Source: Acanthacorydalis orientalis
Lineage: Eukaryota > Arthropoda > Insecta > Megaloptera > Corydalidae
NCBI GenBank assembly: GCA_034766995.1
Contig: CM068316.1
Coordinates: forward strand, 19,061,590-19,125,589
Length of the DNA stretch: 64,000 nucleotides
Direction: 5' to 3'
Positions within the stretch are counted from its first letter, which is position 1. Each line of letters starts with the position of its first letter. Below, piece after piece: positions 25,701-39,638 of the stretch. The notes under the pieces are model-generated. The model saw only the letters and a program-made list of their open reading frames with translations, was not told where the DNA came from and searched no databases. Both the position numbers and the translations under genes were made by a program.

Positions 25701-27976
25701 AGCATTGTAGCAGTTACCGAAGAATGGAAAAAACGAGCAGGACTTTTTGCCTCAATTCGTCACCGTGGATGAAACATAGATCCACTACTACACAATTGAG
25801 TCGAATAAAGGAGTCAAAGCAGTGGATAATGACTGGTAAAAATGTGCAGAAGAAAGCGAAGATCGTTTGGTTGATTAGGAAAGTGTGACCACTGTTTTTT
25901 GTGATTCCCAAGGAAACATTCTGATTGACTACTTAACGAAGGAAAAACTATAACAGAAGTCTATTTATGCAATATTATTGAACTGTTTGAAAGAAGAACT
26001 GGAACCAACAAGATTGGCGCATAAAAAAGTGCTCTTTCACCAGTCTCATAAATCGACCATCTCAATGGCAAAATTTCACGAATTAGGCTTCGAACTGATT
26101 CCTTATCTACCCTATTATCTGTATTTGGCGTTGTGCGACTTGTTTCTCTTCTGAAACTTGATAATTTGACTCGGTGGGAAGAAATTCTCGAAATATTCTT
26201 TCGTCGAATGAGAATGTTATCACCTCCGTCAATGTGTATTTTTCAGACTCGCTGGACTAAGTGTATAGCCCTCAATGGAGACTATGTTGAGAAATAAAAT
26301 CGATTATTTCCAAGAAACTGTGTTTAAGATGCTTTTTTACCATATTTATCAAATGATCCACGTATATTGGCTTTCATCAAAAGTAAATAAAGGATTTACT
26401 TGCGAAAAAAACATTTACATTTTATTTTTTTAACATTGTATCATCGGTTTTATAAAACTTTCGATTCCTAGAAGTTTTACAATTTTACTTATTATATTGT
26501 TAATATAGATTTCTTATAATAAAAAATAATTAAACTAATCAAAAAACTAAAAATATCTCGAAGTCGATTTAGATATGTATTATTTATTGAAATTTTGTAA
26601 AAAAATACACTGTATTTTTCAGAAGAAACTTTACTTGACTAAAATTATTAGAAAACGAAATGAATATTTAACACTTTAATATTATAATACCTAATCTCCC
26701 ATTGTAATATTAAAATAAATATAAATAATATGACTTTTAACAATAGATATTTATTAATTGATTATTCGCATATACTTTTCCTATGTTGGTAAATCTTTGC
26801 TAATGAACTGATAATTTTGTATAAAATTTATTTAATTTGGAAAATGTTTTATTACATTTTACATACATGATAAACATGTATTTTATAAATTATATAGGCA
26901 CATTATATATCAAAATTGTGTGAAATTAATATTTACATGTTAACTCTCATAAATAACATTTAAGTCATAAAACAGTTTTAAAAATAAAAAAAGTTTCCTG
27001 TTTAAAATAATTGACAGTACATTGAAATAAATAAATAAATGATTATTAAACTCCTGTTGCTGTTATACTTGACAACTTTTTATAATTCTTTGTGCGATGC
27101 TTTTTTAAATTAATATATTACATTATGAAAAAGTTCATACGGTTACTTAGTAAGTATTTATTATAATTTAGTATAAATGAATAGTTTATGTATTTTGGAA
27201 AAGGGTAAAAAGTAAATAAATACCCTTGAATCAATTTATATTTGATTAAAAATTTCAAACTTGCAATTCTTTTTTACAGATTTTGTGTTATTAATATTTT
27301 GGACGGATTATGGACGTGAGTTGCAAAATGACTTGTGAACGAGAAAGAAATAATTGCTTGTTTTTCATCGAGCCTTAATCATAATCAACAAAAGCTTCGA
27401 TTCAATGACAAATGAAAACATTTTGTGGCTGTTAAAATATATAAAGCCACAATATTTCGTTGACACGAAAACGAAAGACATTTCATTAAAGATTATTTCC
27501 ATAAATTCAAAGGTTATTGCAGGTTTTCGAGGAGAGATGGACACCGATTTGGACATTTGTTAAAATTGGGACATACGACCTCTCGTATATGACCATATAT
27601 CCCAATGAAAATCAGTAGTGCAATTAATTCCATTATTGATTTCAGAAATAATATTTTTATTAGAGGTTTTGGTAAGTTAAGATTAAAATTCAAACATTTC
27701 TTCGATAATTTCAATTTCGAATTATTAAAATTCTCAGATAATTAATTAATAACTACATTTTTTTCTTAATATTAACTGGCTTCAGTCATTATTTTATTAC
27801 TTAAATGGTCTCTTAATTTTTTTTAAATATATTCTTTTTTCTCTTTTGCATTCTGCAATGATATCTAATTTTCTATAGAAAATTGTATTAATTAATTTAT
27901 TAACACTAACGACCGGGCACGCCAATTGGCATCCTAAACAAAATTAGCGTTATTTACTGGGAAAGCCAATTTGCGT

Positions 27977-28017
<41 letters not shown>

Positions 28018-29541
28018 ATCGTGCAGATAAATACCTATCCTATTATCCCATTATTCGCAAAATCAAAAAGTGGACAAAAAAGTTGTCTATATAATAAATT
28101 GTGCAATTTTTAATTCCTTTAGGGTTTACGAAAACCTAAATCCCGAGCATAAACTCAAGTTTCACATTTTTTTGTTCAATCCTGCAAAGATATAGATAGA
28201 AGAAAAAGAAACAGGCGATGAAGACGAGACACAGGTATCTATCTCAGATTTTTCTGCACATCATTCATCCACGCAATCGCATACAACGCAAAATTATTCG
28301 CAATCGACTTATCATCTGCGTCAGTGACTTCACCTTTACAAATGCTATCCACGATTCTGAAGAAACATCATATTATAAAAATATCAACCACAAGTAAGCG
28401 TATCAGAAGACGATGCCGGGTTTGTGCTTCTCATAATATAAGGAAGGATACACAATATATATGTGTAACGAGTGCAAAGTTCCTTTACATATTGATTGTT
28501 TCCTCAAATATCTCACAAAGGTGAATTATTAAAATTTTGTATACATAAATTTGGTAACATAAAGTGTAAATAGTATGAAAAACAAAGATATGTGAGTATT
28601 TTCAATAATATGTCATTTTAATAATGATGAATAAATAATGTAGAAATTATAATCAAAACCTCTTTAATATGTCCTTAAATTTTCCATATTTATAAAACGA
28701 CCCTAGTATAATCATAACTATCCAAAAAAAGTCAAAAATTATGTGTGTTAGTGTGCAAGTCATTGAAATATTTTTTAGTTTAGATTATTTTTATCAGCCT
28801 AACCTCCGAATTAACTATTATATTCATTTTTTATTCATAAAAAAATTATAATTAAAAGTACGAAAATGTGTGATTGTATTTAATTTTAGTTTTCGTATAT
28901 TCATAATAAAAATCGGCATTAGGCCGCATATAAGATGTTTGCGAGCCACACTGAAGAAACATCGTATTATAAAAATATCAACCACAAGTAAGCGTATCAG
29001 AAGACGATGCCGGGTTTGTGCTTCTCATAATATAAGAAAGGATACAATATATATGTGTAACGAATGCAAAGTTCCTTTACATATTGATTGTTTCCTCAAA
29101 TATCTCACAAAGGTGAATTATTAAAATTTTGTATGCATAAATTCGGTAACAAAGTGTAAATAGTATAAAAAACAAAGATATATGAGTATTTTCAATAATA
29201 TGTCCTTTTAATAATTTTGAATAAATAATGTAGAAATTATAATCAAAACCTCTTTAATATGTCTTTAAATTTTCATTTTAGTATCAAATTACTTCAAAAT
29301 ACACAAGAATTTGAAGAAAACGATCAATGTTTTTTCCCATTTTATAAAAATGCCTCCGGTAACAGGTCACAGGTTCATAACAAAATCGCCCGGTCGATAA
29401 AGTGTGTAAGGGTATTAGGTAACAATGCCAAACTATAATTGTATACAACTCCTATAACGCACGCGGTACTGGATATAAGTTAGTCTAAAGTTAAGAACAT
29501 TTATCTTAATTTTTTATTTCTGAAAAATTTTTACTTTTTAT

Positions 29542-29590
<49 letters not shown>

Positions 29591-30384
29591 TCCTTGAACA
29601 ATGTTATGCGTGATTAATATTTCTGAAATTAGTATGTTTTAAGGAAAACAATGATTTTTTTAAAACCTTATGTTTTAAAAACAATAATTTTCATATTACT
29701 ATGAACTTGTATTGATATTACTATCAGTACAAGTTTGTCTTATTCAAATGTTGAATGTTGGAAACATGTTGATGCTTATTTTTTCGAACGAAATATTATT
29801 TTCAACTCTTTATAAAAGATAGAATGTTTTTATAAAAAAAAACGTTCTATATAACACCTTAACATAAATTATAACTGTTAATTTTTTTACATTAGAACGA
29901 GTCAATATTTAAGATTATTAGTATCTGAAAGTTGGGGTTAAAACTTCAATAAATAAAATATTCTGAAAGTATTTCGAATCAAAGTGTGTAAGAAATGTAA
30001 GATTTAATAAGAGTACTATTTATTTTCATTTACCTGTATTCGAGCTTCAGTAAGTTTTGTACGCTGTGCAAGTTCTTCACGTGTATAAATATCCGGATAT
30101 TGAGTGCGTTCGAACGCACGTTCCAGTTCATCGAGCTGGTGGGCTGTAAATGTAGTACGAGATCGTCTCTGTTTTCGTTTTAATTGGATACCTGGTTCAC
30201 TGTCACAGTCAGAATTTTCACCTGGAGCCCCGTCTCTACTACCATCTTCATTTATGTTCTGTTTATCTGTAATTTAGAATTATTTGTATTAATTTTTTAA
30301 CATACTTATTTTACCATATTTTGAAATAATTACAATTTATTTAATATACTACTTGTTGCTTTATATATATACACATGTATAAAT

Positions 30385-30415
<31 letters not shown>

Positions 30416-33400
30416 CACAAATTAATTAAATAGGAAGAATGAGAGAAGATAGAAGAAGAATAGAATATGTACAAATAGAAAAACAAGTTATATATATATA
30501 TATATAATCAGAAAAAATAAGGGTTTGAAATAAAATGTAAATAAATAGAAAAAATAATATTACTGATTGACCATAGAAATGACGATCTAAATACAAAAAA
30601 TATAAAAAATCAGAAATATATTTATGAATAGGAGAAAGAGTATATCGGAAAATGTATTTATTAATTAAAATATTTGAAAATCCGAGACATTTTATAAATT
30701 TTTTTTTATTAAATTTATGATTGCGGGAAAATATTTTTATAAAGTAATGACAATATTTGTAGACGAGTTGTATATCAGACTTTTGCTAATCATCTAGTTG
30801 AAGAGACACATTATGTTACTTACATATTAAAAAATATAAAGATCTATATTATTAACAAAAATATATTTTAACTTAAAATTTCGCATAAAACACTGAACGA
30901 CTTTTTTAAAATTAAATAAATCTACATGAATTTTAAATTAAAATGAAGATACAATTAAAATTGGTCTGTCAACAAGAGACGGTCGTTTGATAAGTTTGCT
31001 AAATTTCTCTGATATGGAGCCATCATTCATTTGATAATGTCATCGTTATTAAGTGTCTTTTCTAGCACTGATGAAATTTCAGCCTGTAGCAACATATTGT
31101 TCATGTTCTACAGATGTTTGAAGCGAGCATTGTAGCAGTTTCCGCAAAAATAGAAAAACCGAGCAGGCCTTTTTGCGTCGATTCGTCACCGTGGATGAAA
31201 CATGGAAGAAGACAAAGACCGTTTTGTCAGCTGGGAAGGTGATAACCACTGTTTTTTGGGATTCCCAAGGAATCATCCTGATCGACTACTTAACGAGGAG
31301 AAAAACGATAACAGGAGCCTATCATGCAAGATTATTCGGTCGTTTGGAACAAGAGCTGAAACAAAAACAGACAAGTGTGCACAAAAAGGTGCTATTTCAC
31401 CAGAAAAGTATACCGTCCCACAAATCGACCGTCGCAATGGCAAAATTCCACGAATTAGGCTTCGAATTGATTCCTCATCTACCCTATTCTCCGGACTTGG
31501 TCCCCTTCTTGAAAATTTAGCTCGGTGGGAAGAAATTCTCGTCGAATGAGGATATCATCACCGCCGTCAATGTATAATTTACTGACTCACTGGACAAAGT
31601 GTATAGTCCCTCAATGGAGATAATTTGAAAAATAAAATCGTTTTTTTTTTCAAAAAACTGTGTTTGACTTGCGTTTTTACCATACTTATTAAAACGACCT
31701 TCGTATAATCATAACTATCCAAAAAAATTTGTGTGTTAATATGCAATTCATTGAAATATTTTTTAGTTTAGATTATTTTTATCAGTTTAACCTCCGAATT
31801 AACTATTATAATCATTTTTTATTCATAAAAAATTATAATCGAAAGAACGAAAATGTGTGATTGTATTTAATTTTAGTTTTCGTATATTCATAATAAAAAT
31901 TGGCATTAGGCCGCATATAAGATGTTTGGGAGCCACACTTTGTAAATACCTGTCTAGATCATTTGAACAAAGCATAACAGGCATTTATAATGTAGTTAAT
32001 TAAAAATGAAGATGATTATATGTACGTACATAATACATACATATAACAAATATTAATAATTATTTAAAATCTATTAAAATATTAATTATATTTAACTATT
32101 TAATATACTGTTCATTATTTTTGTCAGTAAAAAATTATATAGAAAGTATCGTGTTTTAGAAATGGGAAGTACGAATGAAGATTTATATATATATATATAT
32201 ATATTAGGATTACATTGGTACCTAATTTATGGTCACAAAAAGAAACACTATTACTAATTATACAATAATAAATAGTTAATTCATAATTATTTTAATCTTA
32301 ATTTCGTATCGCTGGAATAAATAATACGGATACATAAAATATAATTTAAATAAGTAGTTTATATTCAAATACAGTTACAAAAATTACTTACCTTCTGTAT
32401 TTGTACAAGAAGTGTTCTCGGGAGAAACATCTCGACTACGCAACAGTCGACTTATTGCGGAAACAGACGGTGCCGACGTACGATCACATAAACCTTCACG
32501 AACTAATCTATCTCTGATTTCCCAAGAAAATATACCAGGACTATCTCGACGGTATTGTTCGATTCGTGCCTCAATTTCAGGCGCAGCTCCTCTCGGTTTG
32601 CTACCACCAATTACACCTGGTCGGATACTTCCTGTTTCCTAGAAAAAAATAATTTTAAATAATTACTTTCGAATATAATAGTATAAGAATATATCATCAA
32701 CTTTAATTGTATTTCATATTTCATTAATATTTAATTGTATATGAATTCTTTCAGTAATTTATTGATGTAATCCAATTAGATGACTATTTATTTACAAAAT
32801 AATTATATAATTATATTTACATCCATTTAATATTTAATTATAAAAAAATGATACCTAAATATAAATAATTTTGTTTTATGTTAGTTTTTTTTAGTTGGTA
32901 TGGTAATTTAAATTTACTTTTAATTTAGATAACAAGCATATTATTGTTTTTAACTTATACCATTATTAAGCAGGTAAACATTCAAACCTATATAATATAT
33001 GTGTGTGTGTGTGTTTATTATGTGTATATGCGTGTGTAAATTTATATATAGGAAGAGAGAGAAGGAAAGGATTTACAAAAGTGTTTAATACATTTGTATA
33101 CAAATTTAATGGTGTATTAGGTTGTTGGAATATTAATTGCGGTGTATGCAACCATTTGTTAAGCTTTTTGATTTTCTTAGCTGTTTTAACTGAGCCAGAA
33201 TTGTTGAATGATTAACACCTAACTTTTGTGCAAGTTCTTGAATTATTGTGCATGATTTTGATTCAACTAACGCCGTCAGTTGGTCGTAATGAACTGAAGA
33301 AGGCCGCCCGCAACCTTCTTCAAATCTCTCATCCCCAGCACGAAATTTTCTGAACCATCATTGGACGGTACGTTTCTTAACAGTACCCATACCAAAAACA

Positions 33401-36400
33401 TCGTTTAGTTTACAATTAGTTTCTGCTGTTTTATCACCCGTTTTGAACTAATACATAAAATGCTTTTACTTGCTTATTTCCATCTTTAATTCAATCGACC
33501 AGTTTGAAGCAAAATTAATAATGAAACCAAAGTAGATTTTACCAAAATACAGATCGAAAAATACTCTTTAAAATGGTATTGAATATGAAATATATGAAAT
33601 ATATGAAATGACACTTTCATTGAAAAAAATAATGTTAGAATTCAGAAAACTTAAACCGCAATTATTTTCCTACCAACCGAATAAAATGAACAAAAATATT
33701 TATTTTTTGTTCATTACATCTTTTTTCTTAAATTTAAGAAAGAAAATGTTATGAGTAGTTATAGTGTAAATTTATTTACCGTTCTGCATTTTTTAATGAA
33801 CACAAGATTTTTATATAAAAAAAACAAGATTATTTAACATCCAGTTCAATAACAGGTTTTCATTTGCTATAAGCCGAAAATTAAATACCCGTATTTTTTT
33901 AATAAATTCTCAGCATGTATAATTTTTTTGTTTATTTTGTATATATATATATATATTTATACACATATGAGAATTGGAAATTTAATTCCAGGATTAATGT
34001 TGCAGCACTGGAGCCAAGAGAAATTCAATTAAAAATAAAGCAGCGTATAATAGTTTATAGTTTTATCAGTAGAAGGTAGCCAAGTGAAGATCGAACAGCT
34101 GTTCGTTTCTGTGCGGGAAGTTAAAACGTACATCATGTTTCTGTTAGTCGTCATGGAGTACCAAGTGAATATTGCTGTAAATTAGAGACAACTACTACAG
34201 AAACTTATAAAATGTCGAGATTGTGTACAATTTAACATCACAAGTTGTACTATTGTGTTTGAATAGTTTAAAAGTTTCAAAGATGGGCTTTAGGATGTTC
34301 AAGATAACGCTGGAACCGAGCGTTCGTCGATTTCTCAAAATACCAGATTCGATCACAAAATTTCGTAAAATTGTAGCAAAAGATCGCCGAATTATTTACC
34401 AAATGACCATCCGAATGATGAGTTGAATATCAATAAGGATACAATTCGACAAAATTTACATGAATATTGGGGAAAGAGGAAGATCTGTGTAAAATTCGTC
34501 CCGTGCAGTCTTAAGAATAAGCAAAAATAGAGAAGTGTGTATCATTTGTTTAAGCATGTTGCGACAATGCAAATTTTCCTAACTCATTGTCACTGGTGAT
34601 GAGTCATGAGTGTTTCCGTATTATTCACATAGTGGATTTGAAAATCATCACTAAGACCAAAAAGGTTTTGTTGGCAAAAATCCAGAATGAAAACCACGCT
34701 GACTGCCTTTCTAAATAAATAAGATGTGATTTATAAAGAATTTGTGACTGAAAGATAAACAGTTAATAGTGCATTCTACGTTTAAATAATGGAGATTAGT
34801 GGAAAGCATTTCTCGAGTTTAACAATTTCGAGAAAATGGTAGTTGGTTCTTGTTGCATGACAATACACCTGCCCATTCTGCATTGACTGTGAAGTCATTT
34901 CTCACGAAACACGGTGTTGTTGATCACCCACCTTATTTACCTGACTTGACAAGAGTAAACATTTTTCTCTTTCCTAAAGTGAAATCTGTTCTCAAAGGGA
35001 AACACTTTCAGGACGTAGAAGATATTAAAAAAAATGTAACCGCTGAATTGAAAGCAGTTTCTTCAGACGCCTTTACTGACTGTTTTCAAAAACTTTTAGA
35101 ATGTTATAATAACTGTATTAAAGTAAATGGAGATTATTTTTAATAAATATCAATCATTTTTATTGTTACTTAAATAGTGTTATTTTTCATTATGCCAATT
35201 CGGGAATTAAATTATCAAACCTCGTATATGATAATCTTCCAATCAGTACTAAATAATAAAAATATGATCTTGTCATATTTTCAAAAACAGTCTCTTTTTT
35301 ATTTTAAAAAATGTGTGTATTCAGATATAATATATATTTTTTTCTCGTCATAACGCCTTAATTATTGACTGTAGTAAAATTGTCTATTTTATATTAAAAA
35401 AGTTAAATACCTGTATAATTAAATGGTGAAATGAGAAATCATAACCGAATTTGTAGCTTTAAAAAAATAGCTATTACGAATCATAAATTTTAATTTCTGA
35501 TAATGATTTTTTACACAAACGGACACTACCTAAATTTTCTTATAGTCAATATTTTTAATATATTTCATAATGTCTAAATGTTCAACTTTGTTTTAATATA
35601 ATATTTACCTTTTATGACTCATTACAATTAACGTATTTACTACAGAAAAAATCCGTTCTTAAGAATAAACTTTAAATACGAAATAAAAAGAAACTGAGAT
35701 GTTCAAATTGTTATCAAATTTATTTTCAACAATTAAATATTAATATTAGACTTACTGACATTCTCTTGGTTTTAATGCTGGAATTAGTTCTGCTATGTTT
35801 AAAACCTCTTATTATTTATTGTTGTCTTTCGGATCACTGGTTGTCTATGATTTATACTTCCTGTTTAATTAGATGCATGGATTCAACTTCGAAGACTATG
35901 TTGACATGCGTCTTATATTACAAAAATCACACGGAAATTAAAGTGGATCTGTTCCCTTGTACGAGTTTCGCTCGTATTAGATGAATTATTCACAGTTAAG
36001 GCAATGTACTGCTAATCATCCATTAAATGAATCATTATTTTTACTTGCATGTACAGATGTATGAACGATCAGACTTGCAATGCAATAGGATAAGGCTTTA
36101 AGCATAATAAAAATAGATTTTAGCTTTAAAGAAAGTGCAAGCTAAGCATTTCATATTTAGTTGTAATAAATTCTCATATTCAATTAGTTTAAAAGAGCTT
36201 TAAATTATTCACTATATTTTTATTTCAAATTTTAAGTATTATTATTATTAATTGAAAATTTGTATTGTTCTGCGTGAAAGGAATATTGACTCGAAAAGTG
36301 AAAAACAGAGCAATATTAACCCTTTGCAGTCGTAAGGAGGACTATGTCCGACAGGACACTTTTACCGTTCTGGTCGTGAGCCGAGTTATACCCGATACGA

Positions 36401-39400
36401 GGAGCGATAAGCGATTTCAGTTGTTTGGAAAGCTTTATTTAATTTGGTTTAGTTTCTCTTCTACTGCAGAACAGCTAATATTAATATTCTAATAATAGGA
36501 ATCTCGATACTACATATATTATCACTTTTTGAGTATTCTCTTTTCATTTTGATGTATAATTTTTAAAATTTTCATCTTAAAATCGCAAAAAGAAAATGAA
36601 AACATATAATTGAAGATATGGAGAGTGGTGAAGATGAATTTTACATAGAATCTTTGGATACAGACATCAATGAGGACAGGAATGGTCAAAGCAGACTAAT
36701 ATAGTACCATTTATATTTTTTTGCGTAAATTGCAAAAATGGCAAAGAAAACTTTTTTTTGGGGACTAGAATAAATTCTTATATATTGTACAAGGGTCATT
36801 AAAGAAAAAAGATAAGACTTCTGAGTCATTTAAAATTTGTAACAAATTAATAGACCAACTAGTTGGAAATTTTCGCAATGGATCTACGGCACATCATGGA
36901 AGACCATCCTACTTCCGATACAGAAGAAATACTCAATAGCAAGCTGCATATAACCAGAAAAATCGAAGGAAGAGGAAGTAAAAACTACTTAGTTTGCTCC
37001 AATCGTAACGGGAAACGGTTTATTATTGTAATACTTGCCCGAGAAAATTAGGCATGCACATCGAACACTGTTTCGAGAGATATCATACTGTTAAAGATTA
37101 CAAAATATAATATTACAATTAAATTAAAAACTTTATGTTTTATATGAATAAAACAGTTCAATTATATTTAAAAAAATTATAGGTTCCTGAGGCTAATTTT
37201 TGACTGCATGTAAGCGCCGCATCGTCCGCTTTAAAATAATTCTGACCAGTAGAGTGTATATACCTCAGTGAAATACGACTGCAAAGGGTTAAGATAAACA
37301 GTCGTATTGTTAACAGGGAAGCAATTATCTTAAGATATCTAAACATTATTGAATATATTAAATATATTGATTCTGAAAAGAAAATGTTTTTTTTCGGAAT
37401 TGGTACTTTGAATCAATTTATTAAGATATATTTTAATGTTATTTCGCAACTGTTGCATTGTACAATATTAATGTTATATAGGTTCAAAAATAAAGCCCAA
37501 TTTCGAGTTGTTAAATATGTTGATAAAATATCTTGAATAAAGGAACTTTTGAAAAAAAACTTTGTTCGTAAAAAAATTTGTTAAGGTAAATTAAAATCTT
37601 CAAACCGTAATGGATTTATTTTAAATTTACAAAAATGTATAAATGCTTAGTACGGTATTTTGTAATACAATTGTTTAGTTTTTATTTGAATTATAAAATA
37701 TTGGATCAGTGCAAAAGTTCGTATACGATTCAAAGAGTGCCGCATGACGGCACACATCATTGAAATGTATTCATGTTATATATCGTTTGAAAGGTGACAG
37801 TCACAGCTGTTATTTGAGAAACAGACGCGTTTGTTTTGTTTTGATTTATGTGCAAGAAACATTTTTGAAAATGGACAACGAAAAGATACACTTTCGTCAC
37901 GTTACATTGAACGAGTTTCGGAAATGAGTAACCGTTGTAGTGAAAAATATTCGGGAGGTTTATTTAGACTATCCACCACCACTTCCAACTGTGAATAAAT
38001 GGTTTGATAAATTTCGACTTTGTGAATTTCACCTCGAAGATCAACCCCGCTCTCGAGATCGACGACAATGTTGTGAGCGCTTTAGTTGACAACAACTCAC
38101 GAATTTCGAGAGAAGAGGTTACCGAGACACTCAATGTTTACAGATAGACTGAATTAATTACAGAAGTTGGGGTTTACGTTCAAGGTCGATATGTGGATCC
38201 CGTACCCGTTGTCTGAAAAAACAAGTTTGATCGCATCTTTTCGGCAGTTTCTTTGCTTGGGCGTCTCGACAAAGAACCTTTTTTGGTTTGATTGGTGACT
38301 AGTGATGAGAAATGGATCCTGTAAAACAACGTCCGAAGCAGATGAACGTGAAAACAAGCGAAAGAAGGAGCCAGTCGGTAAAGCTCGCTTGCATTCGATG
38401 AAGGCGTTGCTGTGTGTTTGGTGGACTTGCAAAGGTGTTGTTTATTTTGAGAAGCTCCGACGGGGTGAAATGATTATTAAGGAGAAGTACTGTTAACAAA
38501 TAATCAAAATGAGTGTAGCCATTAAAGAAAAGTGTCCGATTTTGGTCAATTATAAAGGGGTCATCTTCCACCATGGTAACGAGCAAAACCATATACAGAA
38601 AAATTACTCTGTAAAAACTGAAGCAGTTGAAATGGAAAATCATATCGTATCCACTGTATTCATCGGACATTGCACCTTCGGATTATAATTTGTTCCGGTC
38701 TTTGTAGAACAGTTTAAACGGTAAAAATTTGATAGCACGGAGGCCGTCAAAAACGATCTCACAGCCTTTTTAACCGAAAAACCATGCAGTTTTTATGAAC
38801 GAAGAATCCAGCAACTGCCTGAGAGTTAGAAACTGATTTTAGAAAACAATGGCGAATACATAATTGATTACTAGAAGCGTTTTCTGCACAAAATAATCGG
38901 CTGAGTCTCAATTTCAAATCGTATATGAACTTTAGCACTGATCCACTAGTTACCATGTAACATATATTTCAGATGGTTAGAAAGAGAAAAATAAAATATG
39001 ATAATAAAATAATATATAATATAAAAAATATATTTTAAATATTGTAATAGTGAGAAAATAAAATATTTTTGAAAAATAATATCATAAAGGATTTAGATTA
39101 TTTTGGAATTACACAAAATACTTTTTTGACGTAAACTTACGTCTATACTTTCATTGAGCGGGGTGTTATGTTAGCATTGAGAACGTTACCAAATATTGTA
39201 ACGCAGATTCGTGCTTGGCACGCCACAACCGTTTAACCGATTCGCATAGTATCAAAAGTGTTTAATAGCTAAAGGACTTCGAAATCTAAAAATGATTCAT
39301 TTGTTAGAATCCGTTAATTAGATTAAAAGTTATGAGCTTGAAAATTTGAGCATCGATTTTCAAGTTTTGTCGGCATTAGTAAGTGAATATCTCGAAAAGT

Positions 39401-39600
39401 ATTTATTGTACGATAGAAAATAAAATATCTGCGGATAAAATCTATCTCACCTCTCAAATATCTGTAAGAAGAGCCTACAATTATTTTTGTATTTTTTTAA
39501 AAAATAAAACATTTTCATTTCTCTAACCCGATGTAATTATAGTTAAACTCCTGCAGTTGTGTATATATAAAACCTCCATTTTTTATTCATTTTAATAACA

Positions 39601-39638
<38 letters not shown>

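Larger units (their letters stand above)
27900..29409 (+). mobile_element. piggyBac-like element with rearranged 3' half
   Basis: The left end is TTAACACTAACGACCGGGC. The right end near 29388-29409 is a degenerate complement (GCCCGGTCGATAAAGTGTGT). A TA array lies at 27979-28013. From about 28120 the sequence has words of a transposase C-terminal region ([18 protein letters not shown], then an acidic Ser/Thr-rich stretch). After this, a Cys-rich C-terminal domain appears twice, at about 28346-28530 and 28949-29124 ([16 protein letters not shown], then [12 protein letters not shown]). The catalytic core is gone. Confidence 0.75.
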
